Assembly (NCBI RefSeq): GCF_049274025.1
Contig: NZ_JBASRV010000012.1
Origin: Miniphocaeibacter sp012841535
GTDB taxonomy: Bacteria > Bacillota > Clostridia > Tissierellales > Peptoniphilaceae
Length of the DNA stretch: 64,000 bases
Direction: 5' to 3' (one strand)
Both the position numbers and the translations under genes were made by a program. Of this stretch, positions 27,844 to 37,875 are shown in pieces. Position 1 is the first letter of the stretch, and each line of letters begins with the position of its first letter. The notes under the pieces are model-generated. The model saw nothing but the letters and a program-made list of their open reading frames with translations. It did no database searches and was not told the DNA's origin.

Positions 27844-28530
27844 TCAATCCTTTTTCCAACGGTAGCCTGTGCCCCAAACAGTTTCTAAATATTTCGGTTT
27901 ACCAGGATTATCCTCTATTTTAGACCTAAGTCTCCTTATATTTACGTCAACTATTTTTGTATCGCCAACAAATTCTTCTCCCCAATTTAAATCCAACAAC
28001 TCATTTCGAGTAAAGGCTCTTCCTGGATTTTTCATAAACAAAGTTATAATTGAAAGTTCTGTAGGTGTTAATTCAATATAAACACCATCCTTTTTAAAGG
28101 CCTTTGAATATAAATCCAATTGGTAGGGACCATGAGTAATTATATTTGAATTCTCAACTGGTTTTTCTAATCTTCTAATTAAGGATTTAATCCTTAGTAC
28201 AAGCTCCTTTGGATTAAATGGTTTACTTAAATAATCGTCTGCTCCTCTTTCTAGTCCAAGAATTTTATCATTTTCTTGAGTTTTTGCAGTTAACATAATA
28301 ATTCCTATATTAGGAATTTTTTCTCTTAATATTCTACAAACCTCATAACCATCTATTCCTGGTAACATTATATCTAAAATAACAACTAATGGATTTTCAC
28401 TTTGAGCTAATTCTACTCCCAGTTCCCCTGTTTCAGCTTCAATTACTTTAAATCCTTCTCTTTCTAGATTTATCCTAGTAAACTTTCTTATATTTTCCTC
28501 ATCTTCAACTAATAATATTTTCTCCTCCAC
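27844..28530 (-). CDS. OmpR/PhoB-family response regulator
   Basis: 228 residues: receiver domain with acidic D10/E11 and phospho-acceptor D53 (VILDIMLPG), conserved K in LSKPF, then a C-terminal winged helix with TPTELSIITLF, VVDVNIRRLRSKIE and WGTGYRW. A GTG at 28530 is the start; its GGAGG lies inside the end of addA. Pairs with the kinase that follows. Target genes unknown. Confidence 0.95.
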   Translation of the reverse strand: MEEKILLVEDEENIRKFTRINLEREGFKVIEAETGELGVELAQSENPLVVILDIMLPGIDGYEVCRILREKIPNIGIIMLTAKTQENDKILGLERGADDYLSKPFNPKELVLRIKSLIRRLEKPVENSNIITHGPYQLDLYSKAFKKDGVYIELTPTELSIITLFMKNPGRAFTRNELLDLNWGEEFVGDTKIVDVNIRRLRSKIEDNPGKPKYLETVWGTGYRWKKD

Positions 28531-28531
28531 A

Positions 28532-31500
28532 CTATTCCTCCATCTGTTGTTGAATACTATTTATATAGTCATTTAAAATATTATAAAGTTTCTTTTTCTT
28601 TTCATTATTGAAATCTATTTTTATCTCATAATTTTTCTTAATATTCTTAATTGATAATTCTATAGTTTTCTTAGGAAAGATTTTCTCACATACAATTCCA
28701 TAAAATACTAATTGTATCCAGTATCTATTTTCTATTTCTTTTTTATTAAGTTTTGAAACCTTATAATCTATAATTCTTAAGATATTATTCTCCACCTCTA
28801 TTTTATCAATAATACCTCTAAAAAAACAATTTTCATACTTATATATAAAGCTTATTTCTTCATAAGTTTCATCTGTGTTATAGTTAAATAAATTTTTAAA
28901 ATTTTCAACATATTCTTCAAAATCTTTTGAATATTTTAAATCAAGGCCAAATTCTTCTAAAATATGTTTAAATTCAATATTATATGGCGGTTTGTAAAGT
29001 TCTGCAAATCTATGAATAATATCGCCAATAATATTATCCTTTAAACCATCTATTTTCCCTTTATCTTCTACTATATCATAATCTGACTTAGTCATACCCT
29101 TATTATAAAAATCAATTACTTTTGTAATATTAGTATTTAATCTTAAATTTGTCTGCAGGTTTATACTCTCAATATTTGGATAAAAAATATTTTCATCGTA
29201 TTCTTCTTTAGTAAAATTACATTCAATATATTTTTCTTCTCTTAATTCACTAGCCATTTGTTTTTCTTCTAATGATTTTATTTCAGGCAAAAGTATTTTT
29301 TTATAACCTGAGTTTTTCCCTGATAAACCTAAAAACAAATTTTCCTTAGCTCTTGTCATAGCAACATAATATATATTATTATCTTCAATTTTTTCAGATA
29401 TACTTTCAACTTCGTTTAGACTATTATATCTAAAATTTGCTAATGTAAAATTAATACTTACTCCATTTTCCTTATTAAATTTTAATAATGGTTTATTATT
29501 AGGTTTAGCCTTATTAATATAAGGAACTACAACATCATTAAATCCTAATCCCTTTGAGCCATGAATTGTCATTAATTTAACTACATCACTATTTTCATCT
29601 TCCACCTGTTTCATTGTTTCATTATTGGAATTATAAATTATATCATAAAAAAAGTCATTAAAAGTTAAATTATTTTTATCATAATCACTGGCAATATCCT
29701 TTAATTTATATAAATTACCTTGTTTTTGAATATTGTCTTCTGAATAGTTATATATCTCATATAATTGAAATAAATTATAAATTTCATCTAATATATTTGA
29801 AATTTTGTCCTTAGGATAATCATTTAAAATAGAAATTTTATAAATAATTTCATTTATATTTTTTTCAATAATTTTATGATTTTTTGTTTTTATAAATTCC
29901 AATATTTCATAATCGCTTATCCTATATATATTTGATTTTAATAAATAATATATTGATATATAGTTACTTTGATTTTTAATTAGTTTTAATATTTCTATTA
30001 CTGTTACTATCTCTTCTGAAGAAAAAAAACCTAAAGAATCAAAGGTATAGTATTTAATATTTCTTTTTGAAAAACTTTCTTCAAAATAACCCTGTTCATT
30101 TCTTGACCTAAATAATAAAGTATAATCACCAAATTTCTTCTTTCCCTCATTTATCTGTTTTGATAGATAATTGGAAAAATTCTCTGGCTCATATTCTAGA
30201 TCTTTAGTCCCATCGTTAATAAAATAATTAATACAATTTTTCCCCTTATTTATTTTATTAGCAACTAAACTATCGTATCTGTCCTCCATTATATTCTCAT
30301 AAATATTATTAATTCCATCTAAAATATTTTTATCTGTTCTATAATTAACAACAAAAGTTATTAAAATACCGTTAGAAGTTAAAATATCCTTTTTAGTATT
30401 TTCAAACACATTTATGTTAGCTCCTCTAAATCCATAAATAGACTGTTTAGGGTCACCTACAACAAAAATATTATTTCTATCTAACTTTTCCCTTTTTGAG
30501 CAGATTTCATAAAAGATTTCCTTTTGAATATCATTAGAGTCTTGATATTCATCAACCATTAAGTATCTTATTTCCTCTTGTATTTTATCTTTTACATAAT
30601 TATTCTTTAATAATTTTAAAGTTAAATGTTCTAAATCATTAAAATCATATTTTCCCAGTTGCTTTTTTGCTAAATTATATTCTTCCTCAATTATTTTTAA
30701 TAATTCAAAGAGTTGTAAATATACCTCTTCTTTTAAATATTCATTGTATTGAATTTCTAAATTAAGAATTTCCTTTAAATAGTCTACATCCTTATTTTTT
30801 AATGTTGATATAGATTGCCACAGTTCTTTTAATATACCAATGTTATTAATTTCCTTAACCTTATTTATTTTTTCTTCATTGCTAACAAATTTAAATAACT
30901 TTGTATTTTTCCTTAATTTTATATTATCCCTTATATAAATAAGTTCATCATAAATTTCTTCAGATTTTTTAAATTTATTCAATTTTTTTATATCATCTAT
31001 TGTTTTTTTCTTTATAGCGTCAAAAGAAAAAGTAGTGTTTTTTATACTAATATACAGGTTTTGAATTTCTGTAATTACAGATACAACATCATTTCTATCT
31101 GTATAATTTAATAGTTTTATAGAAAAATCACTAAATTTTCCATCAGGATTTAAAACTTTTGATATAATATTATTTAAAATTTTTTTACTCTCATTTTCGT
31201 CAAGTATTTCAAAATTTGGATCTATGTCTAAAAAAAACGAGTTTTCCCTTATTATTTTTGAACAGAAACTATGGATAGTTGAAATTTGAGACTCATTAAT
31301 ATCCTTAATAAATCTTTGAACTTCCTTTGAACCATGAGTTTTTAGTAGTTTTCTAACTCTTTCTTTCATTTCATTAGCAGCTTTAATAGTAAAGGTTATT
31401 GCTACAATACTGGATATTTCTTCGTCTTTATTTAATTTTCCATTTTTTAAAATTTCTATATAACGCCTTGTTAGTACCTCAGTTTTTCCTGTTCCTGCAC

Positions 31501-31567
31501 CTGCATTAACTATTATATTTTTATCAATTGTATTAATTGCTTTCTTTTGTTCATCAGTTAAATTCAT
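28532..31567 (-). CDS. addA: AddA-like helicase-nuclease subunit
   Basis: UvrD/REP-type helicase with a C-terminal nuclease domain, acting with the AddB-like protein in end resection for double-strand break repair. 1011 residues, shorter than the roughly 1230 of Bacillus AddA. Walker A NAGAGTGKT at 21-29, IVAITFT (motif Ia), LMVDEYQDSN (Walker B), GDPKQSIYGFRGA (motif III), VNYRT (IV), TIHGSKGLGF (V) and VAMTRAKENL (VI). The nuclease motif FRGIIDKIE...IIDYK is near the C-terminus. Start at the ATG at 31567 with GAGGG upstream; one base after addB. Confidence 0.92.
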   Translation of the reverse strand: MNLTDEQKKAINTIDKNIIVNAGAGTGKTEVLTRRYIEILKNGKLNKDEEISSIVAITFTIKAANEMKERVRKLLKTHGSKEVQRFIKDINESQISTIHSFCSKIIRENSFFLDIDPNFEILDENESKKILNNIISKVLNPDGKFSDFSIKLLNYTDRNDVVSVITEIQNLYISIKNTTFSFDAIKKKTIDDIKKLNKFKKSEEIYDELIYIRDNIKLRKNTKLFKFVSNEEKINKVKEINNIGILKELWQSISTLKNKDVDYLKEILNLEIQYNEYLKEEVYLQLFELLKIIEEEYNLAKKQLGKYDFNDLEHLTLKLLKNNYVKDKIQEEIRYLMVDEYQDSNDIQKEIFYEICSKREKLDRNNIFVVGDPKQSIYGFRGANINVFENTKKDILTSNGILITFVVNYRTDKNILDGINNIYENIMEDRYDSLVANKINKGKNCINYFINDGTKDLEYEPENFSNYLSKQINEGKKKFGDYTLLFRSRNEQGYFEESFSKRNIKYYTFDSLGFFSSEEIVTVIEILKLIKNQSNYISIYYLLKSNIYRISDYEILEFIKTKNHKIIEKNINEIIYKISILNDYPKDKISNILDEIYNLFQLYEIYNYSEDNIQKQGNLYKLKDIASDYDKNNLTFNDFFYDIIYNSNNETMKQVEDENSDVVKLMTIHGSKGLGFNDVVVPYINKAKPNNKPLLKFNKENGVSINFTLANFRYNSLNEVESISEKIEDNNIYYVAMTRAKENLFLGLSGKNSGYKKILLPEIKSLEEKQMASELREEKYIECNFTKEEYDENIFYPNIESINLQTNLRLNTNITKVIDFYNKGMTKSDYDIVEDKGKIDGLKDNIIGDIIHRFAELYKPPYNIEFKHILEEFGLDLKYSKDFEEYVENFKNLFNYNTDETYEEISFIYKYENCFFRGIIDKIEVENNILRIIDYKVSKLNKKEIENRYWIQLVFYGIVCEKIFPKKTIELSIKNIKKNYEIKIDFNNEKKKKLYNILNDYINSIQQQMEE

Positions 31568-31568
31568 T

Positions 31569-34310
31569 TTACCCTCTATATTTACAAATATTATAATATT
31601 CACAATAATTACAATTCTTAATATCGGAAGTTCCTGTAAAGAATTCTTCCCTATTTATATTATTTAATATCTCTTCAATAATTTCTAAAGTATCATTTCT
31701 TAAGTTACTTAAACCTTCATTAGAAACTGAATTATTATCTGAGTACATATTGCTTTTTGTCATATAAAATTCATGTACCTTAGAATCCTTTATAGTAATA
31801 TACCTACATCCTTGTATATTATTAATAAGAGAATAAATTGGAAACTGTAATGTCTTTTTGTTTTCAAAATCTTTAATGGTTTTAAAAGAATTTTTTCCTA
31901 ATTTATAATCTACTAAATAAAAGTTATTACTTGTATCCCTATCAATCCTATCTATTCTTCCAATAAATTTAATATTTTTAACAACACCGTCTATATTAAA
32001 CTGTTTTGAAAATGAAAAACTCTCTTCAAATTTATATGGGCTAATTTTTCCTTCAAATTTACTTAAGTATTTAAAATCCTCTTCTATTGTATCTTTCAAA
32101 TTTTTACTATATCTTTTTAAAGTATTTACCCCTTCGAAATTTTTTGTACTAATATCTAAATATTCAAAATTCTTTTTTAATATTTTAATTATGAAATCCT
32201 CTTTTATTAATTTTTGATTTTTTTCTATTAAATAATCCTTGTAAATAGTTTTTAATGTTTCATGACAAGCAGTTCCTAATTTTAAAATCTTATTTAACTC
32301 CTTGTCTATAAAACAATCCTCTATTTTCAAAATATATTTATAATAGTATTTTACCGGACAAATTAAGTATGTTTCTAATTTAGTAGATGAATAGATTTCA
32401 AATTCCTCTTCATTTTCTTCTAAAATATTAAAACTATTATTCATAGTAAGAATATTCTTCTCTGGTTCTTTAAAAATTGATAGATATAAATTCTTATCAT
32501 AATTATTTAAAATATATTCACTTTTAGGATTAATATAGTCCTTAAAGCTATAATTTTCTTCTAGCTCTATATCTTCATCATATTCATAAATAAAATCCGA
32601 TAAAAGAACTTTTCCACTATCTTCGTAGGATATATAGAGCTTTTCTATATTAGAGTTTATAATATTAAAGAAATTTAACCTATCCTTAGATTGTTTTAAA
32701 TTATTTGTTAAAATATCTATTCCTAATTTTCTTAAGTATAGATTACTTCTGCTGTTAAAATAAAAATTAACCCCTTCTCTCTTAGGATAAAAATCATCAT
32801 TAAATCCCAAGAAATACAGATAATCGTGATTTAATAATTTATAATTATTAAAATCTATTAATTCTAAATCGCAATTTATAACAGAGTTTCCACTAATTGA
32901 ATATTCTTTTAAAATATTTAAAAAATATTTTTTAAAGTCCTTATAATCCATGTTATTTAAAATAGTTAAATATTTTACTTCTAAGTTTTCAATAAACTTA
33001 TAAAATCTTTCGTAGATTTCATTTTCTTCTTCATTTATTTCTATGGTTTTTTCTAATTGATATTTTATATATTCTATTAAATTTTCTTTACTATTAATAG
33101 AATATACTTCATTTATTTTATTTAATATATTTAAATATGAATTATAGTCGTCACTAGTTCTTAATATATTGGAAGTAAAAAGCTCTTCAAAACTATTTGG
33201 AAGTACTTTATATAGAATATTTTCCAATTCTAAATAATCTACTTCTTCATTAAAAATAAGTGGGTTATTTAAATTGCTTATTATATATTCAAGTGTACTA
33301 ATATCATTATTAAAAGCAATATATAGCCATTTTCCTAAATTAGTCTCTTTTAAATTTATTTTAAAAGTAGATTGTATAGGGATGTTTTCTTCTTTAAACC
33401 TTTCTAAAATCAAATTCCTGTATTCTTCATCGTTAATAATAATTGCACATCTTTTTAAGGAGTTTTTTCGTAAATCTCTTTTTATCTCAATTGCTAATCT
33501 TTTAACTTCTAAAAATTTATCCTCTGCTTTTATTAATTTTGCTCTTTCTTTATTTTTTTCTACTAATGCATCTTCGTAATTTATTTTAAAATCTAATTCC
33601 GATAACCTTTTAATGGTTTCTTCATAAATATCTAATGTGTTTACCAATGAATTTTGAATAAAAACTTCAATACTACCAATGTACTTTTGTAAAAAACTTA
33701 TTATAGAATACTCTATTTTTCTAAAATCCAAAAATCCAGCAATATATATTTTTTTAAGATTCTTTATTTCATTTAATATCTTGTTTGAATTTAAAAAATT
33801 ACTATATTTATCATAACGATCTTCTATATTGTATTTTTCCATATTATAAGTGTATTCTTTAAAAATATTAAGAACAGAAAAAAGAGAAGAGTTGTTTTTA
33901 ACCTTCTCTTCTAAATCCTCAATTTCAATATTTGAACTTTTAATATAGTTAATTAATTTTAATGATATAGCTAAAAAACCTTCTGAGTTATAAAAATAAT
34001 TGTTTTCAATTATCCCTTTAGTTATACAATTATTTATACTAACTTGCATAATGAGACTATTAAGATAATCCATGTTCTCCAATTCAATAAAACTCGTATT
34101 TTTATAGTTAATTAAATCATCAAATGTAAATAGTTTAAGATTTAATACTGCATGAAATTCAGATACAATATCAACCCTAAGTCTTTCAATTATTTTTTTA
34201 TTTGGTAAAATTACAATAAAATCATCATTATTTTTTATGTTTTTAAAAATATTATCCTTTAAATTTTCATATAAATAATTTGAAGATTTATATAAATTAA
34301 TATTAAACAT
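31569..34310 (-). CDS. addB: AddB-like PD-(D/E)XK nuclease subunit with Fe-S cysteines
   Basis: 913-residue partner of the AddA-like protein. The C-terminal nuclease has FIGRIDRIDRD...LVDYKLGK. Four cysteines fit the AddB iron-sulphur staple: one in YLICPVKYYYKY and a final CNYCEYYNIC cluster. Unlike Bacillus AddB, I see no P-loop at the N-terminus (FIVILPNKKIIERL in the expected area), so the helicase-like half looks non-ATP-binding. Start at the ATG at 34310 with AGAGGT upstream, 7 bp after the ROK gene. Confidence 0.87.
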   Translation of the reverse strand: MFNINLYKSSNYLYENLKDNIFKNIKNNDDFIVILPNKKIIERLRVDIVSEFHAVLNLKLFTFDDLINYKNTSFIELENMDYLNSLIMQVSINNCITKGIIENNYFYNSEGFLAISLKLINYIKSSNIEIEDLEEKVKNNSSLFSVLNIFKEYTYNMEKYNIEDRYDKYSNFLNSNKILNEIKNLKKIYIAGFLDFRKIEYSIISFLQKYIGSIEVFIQNSLVNTLDIYEETIKRLSELDFKINYEDALVEKNKERAKLIKAEDKFLEVKRLAIEIKRDLRKNSLKRCAIIINDEEYRNLILERFKEENIPIQSTFKINLKETNLGKWLYIAFNNDISTLEYIISNLNNPLIFNEEVDYLELENILYKVLPNSFEELFTSNILRTSDDYNSYLNILNKINEVYSINSKENLIEYIKYQLEKTIEINEEENEIYERFYKFIENLEVKYLTILNNMDYKDFKKYFLNILKEYSISGNSVINCDLELIDFNNYKLLNHDYLYFLGFNDDFYPKREGVNFYFNSRSNLYLRKLGIDILTNNLKQSKDRLNFFNIINSNIEKLYISYEDSGKVLLSDFIYEYDEDIELEENYSFKDYINPKSEYILNNYDKNLYLSIFKEPEKNILTMNNSFNILEENEEEFEIYSSTKLETYLICPVKYYYKYILKIEDCFIDKELNKILKLGTACHETLKTIYKDYLIEKNQKLIKEDFIIKILKKNFEYLDISTKNFEGVNTLKRYSKNLKDTIEEDFKYLSKFEGKISPYKFEESFSFSKQFNIDGVVKNIKFIGRIDRIDRDTSNNFYLVDYKLGKNSFKTIKDFENKKTLQFPIYSLINNIQGCRYITIKDSKVHEFYMTKSNMYSDNNSVSNEGLSNLRNDTLEIIEEILNNINREEFFTGTSDIKNCNYCEYYNICKYRG

Positions 34311-34317
34311 ACTACCT

Positions 34318-35208
34318 CTATATTTTATCAAATGCTAGCTTTCCTGCTCCAATTACTCCTGCATCATTTAAAAACTCTGCAGGTTTTATTTCCATTCCAA
34401 CTGGTCTATTACAATATTCATTGTAACTATTAATTGCATCATCCCACCAATAAGTTGATGTATTAATAAATCCACCACCTATTATTACAGCTTCTGGATC
34501 AAATATATTCTTTATTGTAGATAAATAAATTCCTAAATCCCTAGCTAATTTATTTAATGCTTTTTTTGCATTATCATCAGTACTTAATCTTTCAATAATC
34601 TCTGGACCCTTTAAATCCAAGCCTGTTAATTCTTTATAGTTAATAGACAAGGAAGAACCAGCTACATATTTTTCTGCACATCCTTTTTGATTACATGTAC
34701 ATAATCTACCATTTGGATACATAACAATATGACCTAATTCAGCTCCTTGGAAATGACTTCCTTCCCAAAATCCAATTCTTTCATCATATATTGCTCCACC
34801 TAATCCTGTACCCATAGTTAACATTATGAAATTTTTGTACTTTTGTGCAGAGCCTACCCATTTTTCAGCCAGTGCAGCTAAATTAGCATCATTGCCTACG
34901 AAAACCGGTATGTTTACATGTTTTTCAATTTCTTCCTTTAAATTTAAACCAGTCCAGCCTGTAATATTTCCTGCAAAAACAATTATTCCATTTTCACTAT
35001 CTATAAAACCAGCTGTGGCAATACCAATTGATAATATTTCCGGAGTCAATAACTTGTTTATAGAATCTACTATTCTCTTTATAACTTCATCCCTGCCTAA
35101 ATGAGCATCTGTTGCTACTGTATAGCTTTCAACAATACTTCCATCTTCTGCAATTATAGCAGAATTTATTTTAGTACCACCTATATCAATACCTATAACT
35201 TTTTTCAT
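34318..35208 (-). CDS. ROK-family sugar kinase, probable glucokinase
   Basis: 296 residues. N-terminal phosphate loop IGIDIGGTKINSA, sugar-binding EGSHFQGAELGH and the zinc-type cysteine motif CTCNQKGCAEKYVAG; NxCGxxGC is the usual form, with N replacing G here. ROK kinases of this size in Firmicutes usually phosphorylate glucose, but N-acetylmannosamine or fructose kinases and repressors share the fold; no DNA-binding domain is present, so it is a kinase. Part of the long operon between the nucleoside kinase and addB. Confidence 0.88.
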   Translation of the reverse strand: MKKVIGIDIGGTKINSAIIAEDGSIVESYTVATDAHLGRDEVIKRIVDSINKLLTPEILSIGIATAGFIDSENGIIVFAGNITGWTGLNLKEEIEKHVNIPVFVGNDANLAALAEKWVGSAQKYKNFIMLTMGTGLGGAIYDERIGFWEGSHFQGAELGHIVMYPNGRLCTCNQKGCAEKYVAGSSLSINYKELTGLDLKGPEIIERLSTDDNAKKALNKLARDLGIYLSTIKNIFDPEAVIIGGGFINTSTYWWDDAINSYNEYCNRPVGMEIKPAEFLNDAGVIGAGKLAFDKI

Positions 35209-35216
35209 GTCTCCTC

Positions 35217-36839
35217 CTAACCGATTATCTCCCTTAAAACAGAATTGTTTGGAACAAGTGTCTCATCATCTATATCTATAAAATATTTCAAAAAAGCCCT
35301 TAGCTTTTTAATTTCTTTATAATACTTTCCATTAGAATCGTAAGTGTCGAATAATTCATAAGCATATTTTTTTAAAATACATAATTCATAGACTAAAGAA
35401 GAATCTACGGCAATATCAGCTAAATCTTGATAAGGGAAAATATATTTTTCTTCGCCTCTTCTTACTTTATCCCAGCCTTCAAATGTATCTTCAATAGAGT
35501 TTCCCCTAAAGTTATTATCTCTAATCATCCTTCTTAAAAGCCTTACTCTTGAAGTAGATATTCTATTGTGACTATCTATATTAAGTTGAGTTAAGGCACT
35601 TATATAGATTTTAAATTTTTTCTTTTCCGGAACTAATTGTGTTAGTTTTGGATTTAGGCAATGTAATCCTTCAATGAGAATAATACTATCCTTTTCCAAT
35701 TTTATAAATTTACCTGATTTTTCCCTACTGCCTGTTACAAAATTAAATCTAGGTAATTCTATTTCTCCACCTTCCATTAAGGTCATTAAATCATCATTGA
35801 ATTTTTCTAAATCAATAGCTTCCAACATTTCATAATCAACTTCTCCATCTTCATTAATAGGAGTGTTTTCTCTATTTACAAAATAATCATCAGTTGAAAT
35901 TAGAATTGGTCTTTTACCTCTAATTGCCAATTGAACAGATAACCTATAGGCAGATGTAGTTTTCCCTGATGAACTTGGTCCAGCAATTTGCGCTATAGTA
36001 ATATCATTATCATTTACAATCATATCTGCTATATTGGAAATTTGATTTTCAAAGTATGTTTCTGAAGTATCTATTATGAATTTAATATCATTATTTTTAA
36101 CATAGGAATTTAAATTACCTACATTAGCAATATCTAGCATATTGGTCCATCTTTTTGAGTTAGAAAAGATTTTAGCAAGTAATTTTCTTTCATGAAATTC
36201 TGTTAACTCACCGTTAGTTCTACTAGAAGGAACAGTAATAGCCACTCCAGGGTAATAGGAAATTATATCAAATTTATCAATATAACCTGTAGATGGTGCT
36301 AAATATCCGTGAAAGGTAAAAATCCTTCCATCTACCTCATAATAATGAATATCTTTAAAGTTTAAATTCTTAAATAATAGTACCTTATCCTTATAACCTT
36401 CTTTTTCAAAAAGTTTTAATGCACTTTTCTTATCTGTAGTTTTCCTATAAACTTTATAGTCTGCATCAATAATTCTTTGCATTTCTTCTTTTATTATTTT
36501 TACATCTGTATGTAAAAGCTTATTTCCACCTTTTAACTCACAGTATATATATTCACCAATAGAATGTTCTACTTCAATAGTTTTATCTTCATATAGATTT
36601 TTACAAGCCAATATAAATATTAAAATAATAGTTCTTTGTAGTATCCCATCGCTTTCAGATGAATATTTATCAAAAAAATGTATTCTTTCATTTTCTTCAA
36701 CTTTTTCTAAAAAGTTTTTATAGTAATTATTAACTATTACCCCTACCTTTTTCTTTCTCCCATATAATTTAGTAGATAGGTCTAAATAATTCATACCCTT
36801 TTCTATGTCTAATTCTTTATTATCTATATATATTTTCAT
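35217..36839 (-). CDS. Nucleoside kinase with ThrRS-like N-terminus (uridine kinase family)
   Basis: 540 residues in three parts: a TGS domain (MKIYIDNKELDIEKG...), a ThrRS/AlaRS second additional domain-like region (about 60-220) and a C-terminal P-loop uridine kinase-type domain with AGPSSSGKTTSAYRLS near 287, LISTDDYFVNRE and RVRLLRRMIRDN. This fused architecture is common in Clostridia and annotated only as nucleoside kinase; its substrate is not established. ATG at 36839 with GGAGAG upstream; overlaps the rluA-like gene by 20 bp. Confidence 0.85.
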   Translation of the reverse strand: MKIYIDNKELDIEKGMNYLDLSTKLYGRKKKVGVIVNNYYKNFLEKVEENERIHFFDKYSSESDGILQRTIILIFILACKNLYEDKTIEVEHSIGEYIYCELKGGNKLLHTDVKIIKEEMQRIIDADYKVYRKTTDKKSALKLFEKEGYKDKVLLFKNLNFKDIHYYEVDGRIFTFHGYLAPSTGYIDKFDIISYYPGVAITVPSSRTNGELTEFHERKLLAKIFSNSKRWTNMLDIANVGNLNSYVKNNDIKFIIDTSETYFENQISNIADMIVNDNDITIAQIAGPSSSGKTTSAYRLSVQLAIRGKRPILISTDDYFVNRENTPINEDGEVDYEMLEAIDLEKFNDDLMTLMEGGEIELPRFNFVTGSREKSGKFIKLEKDSIILIEGLHCLNPKLTQLVPEKKKFKIYISALTQLNIDSHNRISTSRVRLLRRMIRDNNFRGNSIEDTFEGWDKVRRGEEKYIFPYQDLADIAVDSSLVYELCILKKYAYELFDTYDSNGKYYKEIKKLRAFLKYFIDIDDETLVPNNSVLREIIG

Positions 36840-37800
36840 ATTTCTCTCCAAAAATTTCCTTAATAATATTTTTAAATTTTACAGGTGGATCTGCAAAAAA
36901 CTCTTTACCATTTAAATAACTTAACTCCCCCTGTAAGCCACTAAATTTAATTTTATATGAATGTAATAATTGATTTTCCAATTTATATTTATTGCTAAAA
37001 TATTTGTTAATATTCTTATCACCGTATTTTTTATCTCCAACAATAGGATGATTAACAGACTGTAAGTGCACTCTAATTTGATGGGTTCTTCCTGTAATTA
37101 ACTTGATTTTCACTAGAGAATAATCCCCATTTGTCTTTACGAGTTTAATCTTGGTTTTACTCTCCTTACCATCATCTTTAGATATTTTCATTTTATTTTC
37201 AGACACTTTTTTTATATTAAAATCAATAGTACCATCTTCTATTTTTCCCTTACAAATTGTTAAATAATTCCTATTTATTTTCCTACTTTTAATTAAATTA
37301 TTCATTTGTAAAAGTGACTCTTTGTTTTTACACCCTATTAATAAACCACTTGTATTTCTATCTAATCTATTTGAAAGGGCAGGTACAAACGACTTTTCTA
37401 TTCTTGGATTATATTTTTTAGTCTTTATTAAATAACCTATAAAATTATCAACAACATTATTACCATAATCCTCCTTATTTGCAGCATGGCTTAAAATTCC
37501 TGATGGTTTGTTTATAATTGCAATATTATCATCCTCGTAAATAATATCTAAATTATAGTCTAAATTAGTATATATTTTCTTATCTTCGTATGTAGTAAGA
37601 ATTTCTTCATATACATATATTTGAATTAAATCTCCCTCTTCTAAAATATCATTTGGATTAGCTCTTTTTTTATTTATTTTTATTTTTTTTGTCCTAATAT
37701 ATTTATTGATTAAAGATTTAGGCGCTTTAGGTAAATATTTAACCATAAATCTATCTAATCTTTGATTTGAATCATTTTTATCGATTTTTATTTCTCTCAT
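36820..37800 (-). CDS. RluA-family pseudouridine synthase
   Basis: Isomerises uridine in rRNA or tRNA. 326 residues: S4 RNA-binding domain at the N-terminus (RLDRFMVKYLPKAPKSLINKYIR), then the catalytic core with SNRLDRNTSGLLIGCK, catalytic aspartate D147, and GRTHQIRVHLQSVNHPIVGDKKYG. Cannot be assigned to RluC, RluD or another member from sequence. First gene of the long minus-strand chain, divergent from the small membrane protein gene. Confidence 0.93.
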   Translation of the reverse strand: MREIKIDKNDSNQRLDRFMVKYLPKAPKSLINKYIRTKKIKINKKRANPNDILEEGDLIQIYVYEEILTTYEDKKIYTNLDYNLDIIYEDDNIAIINKPSGILSHAANKEDYGNNVVDNFIGYLIKTKKYNPRIEKSFVPALSNRLDRNTSGLLIGCKNKESLLQMNNLIKSRKINRNYLTICKGKIEDGTIDFNIKKVSENKMKISKDDGKESKTKIKLVKTNGDYSLVKIKLITGRTHQIRVHLQSVNHPIVGDKKYGDKNINKYFSNKYKLENQLLHSYKIKFSGLQGELSYLNGKEFFADPPVKFKNIIKEIFGEKYENIYR

Positions 37801-37815
37801 TTGTTTTCCTTTTTA

Positions 37816-37824
37816 TGATATAAT
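37816..37824 (+). promoter_or_regulatory. Extended -10 promoter
   Basis: TGATATAAT in the 75-bp divergent gap, with further AT-rich -10-like sequence after it; no clear -35. Would drive the gene at 37876. Confidence 0.45.
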
Positions 37825-37875
37825 TATACTAATTAAATTATACCTTAAATTATGTAAACTGTTAAAAGGAGAATT

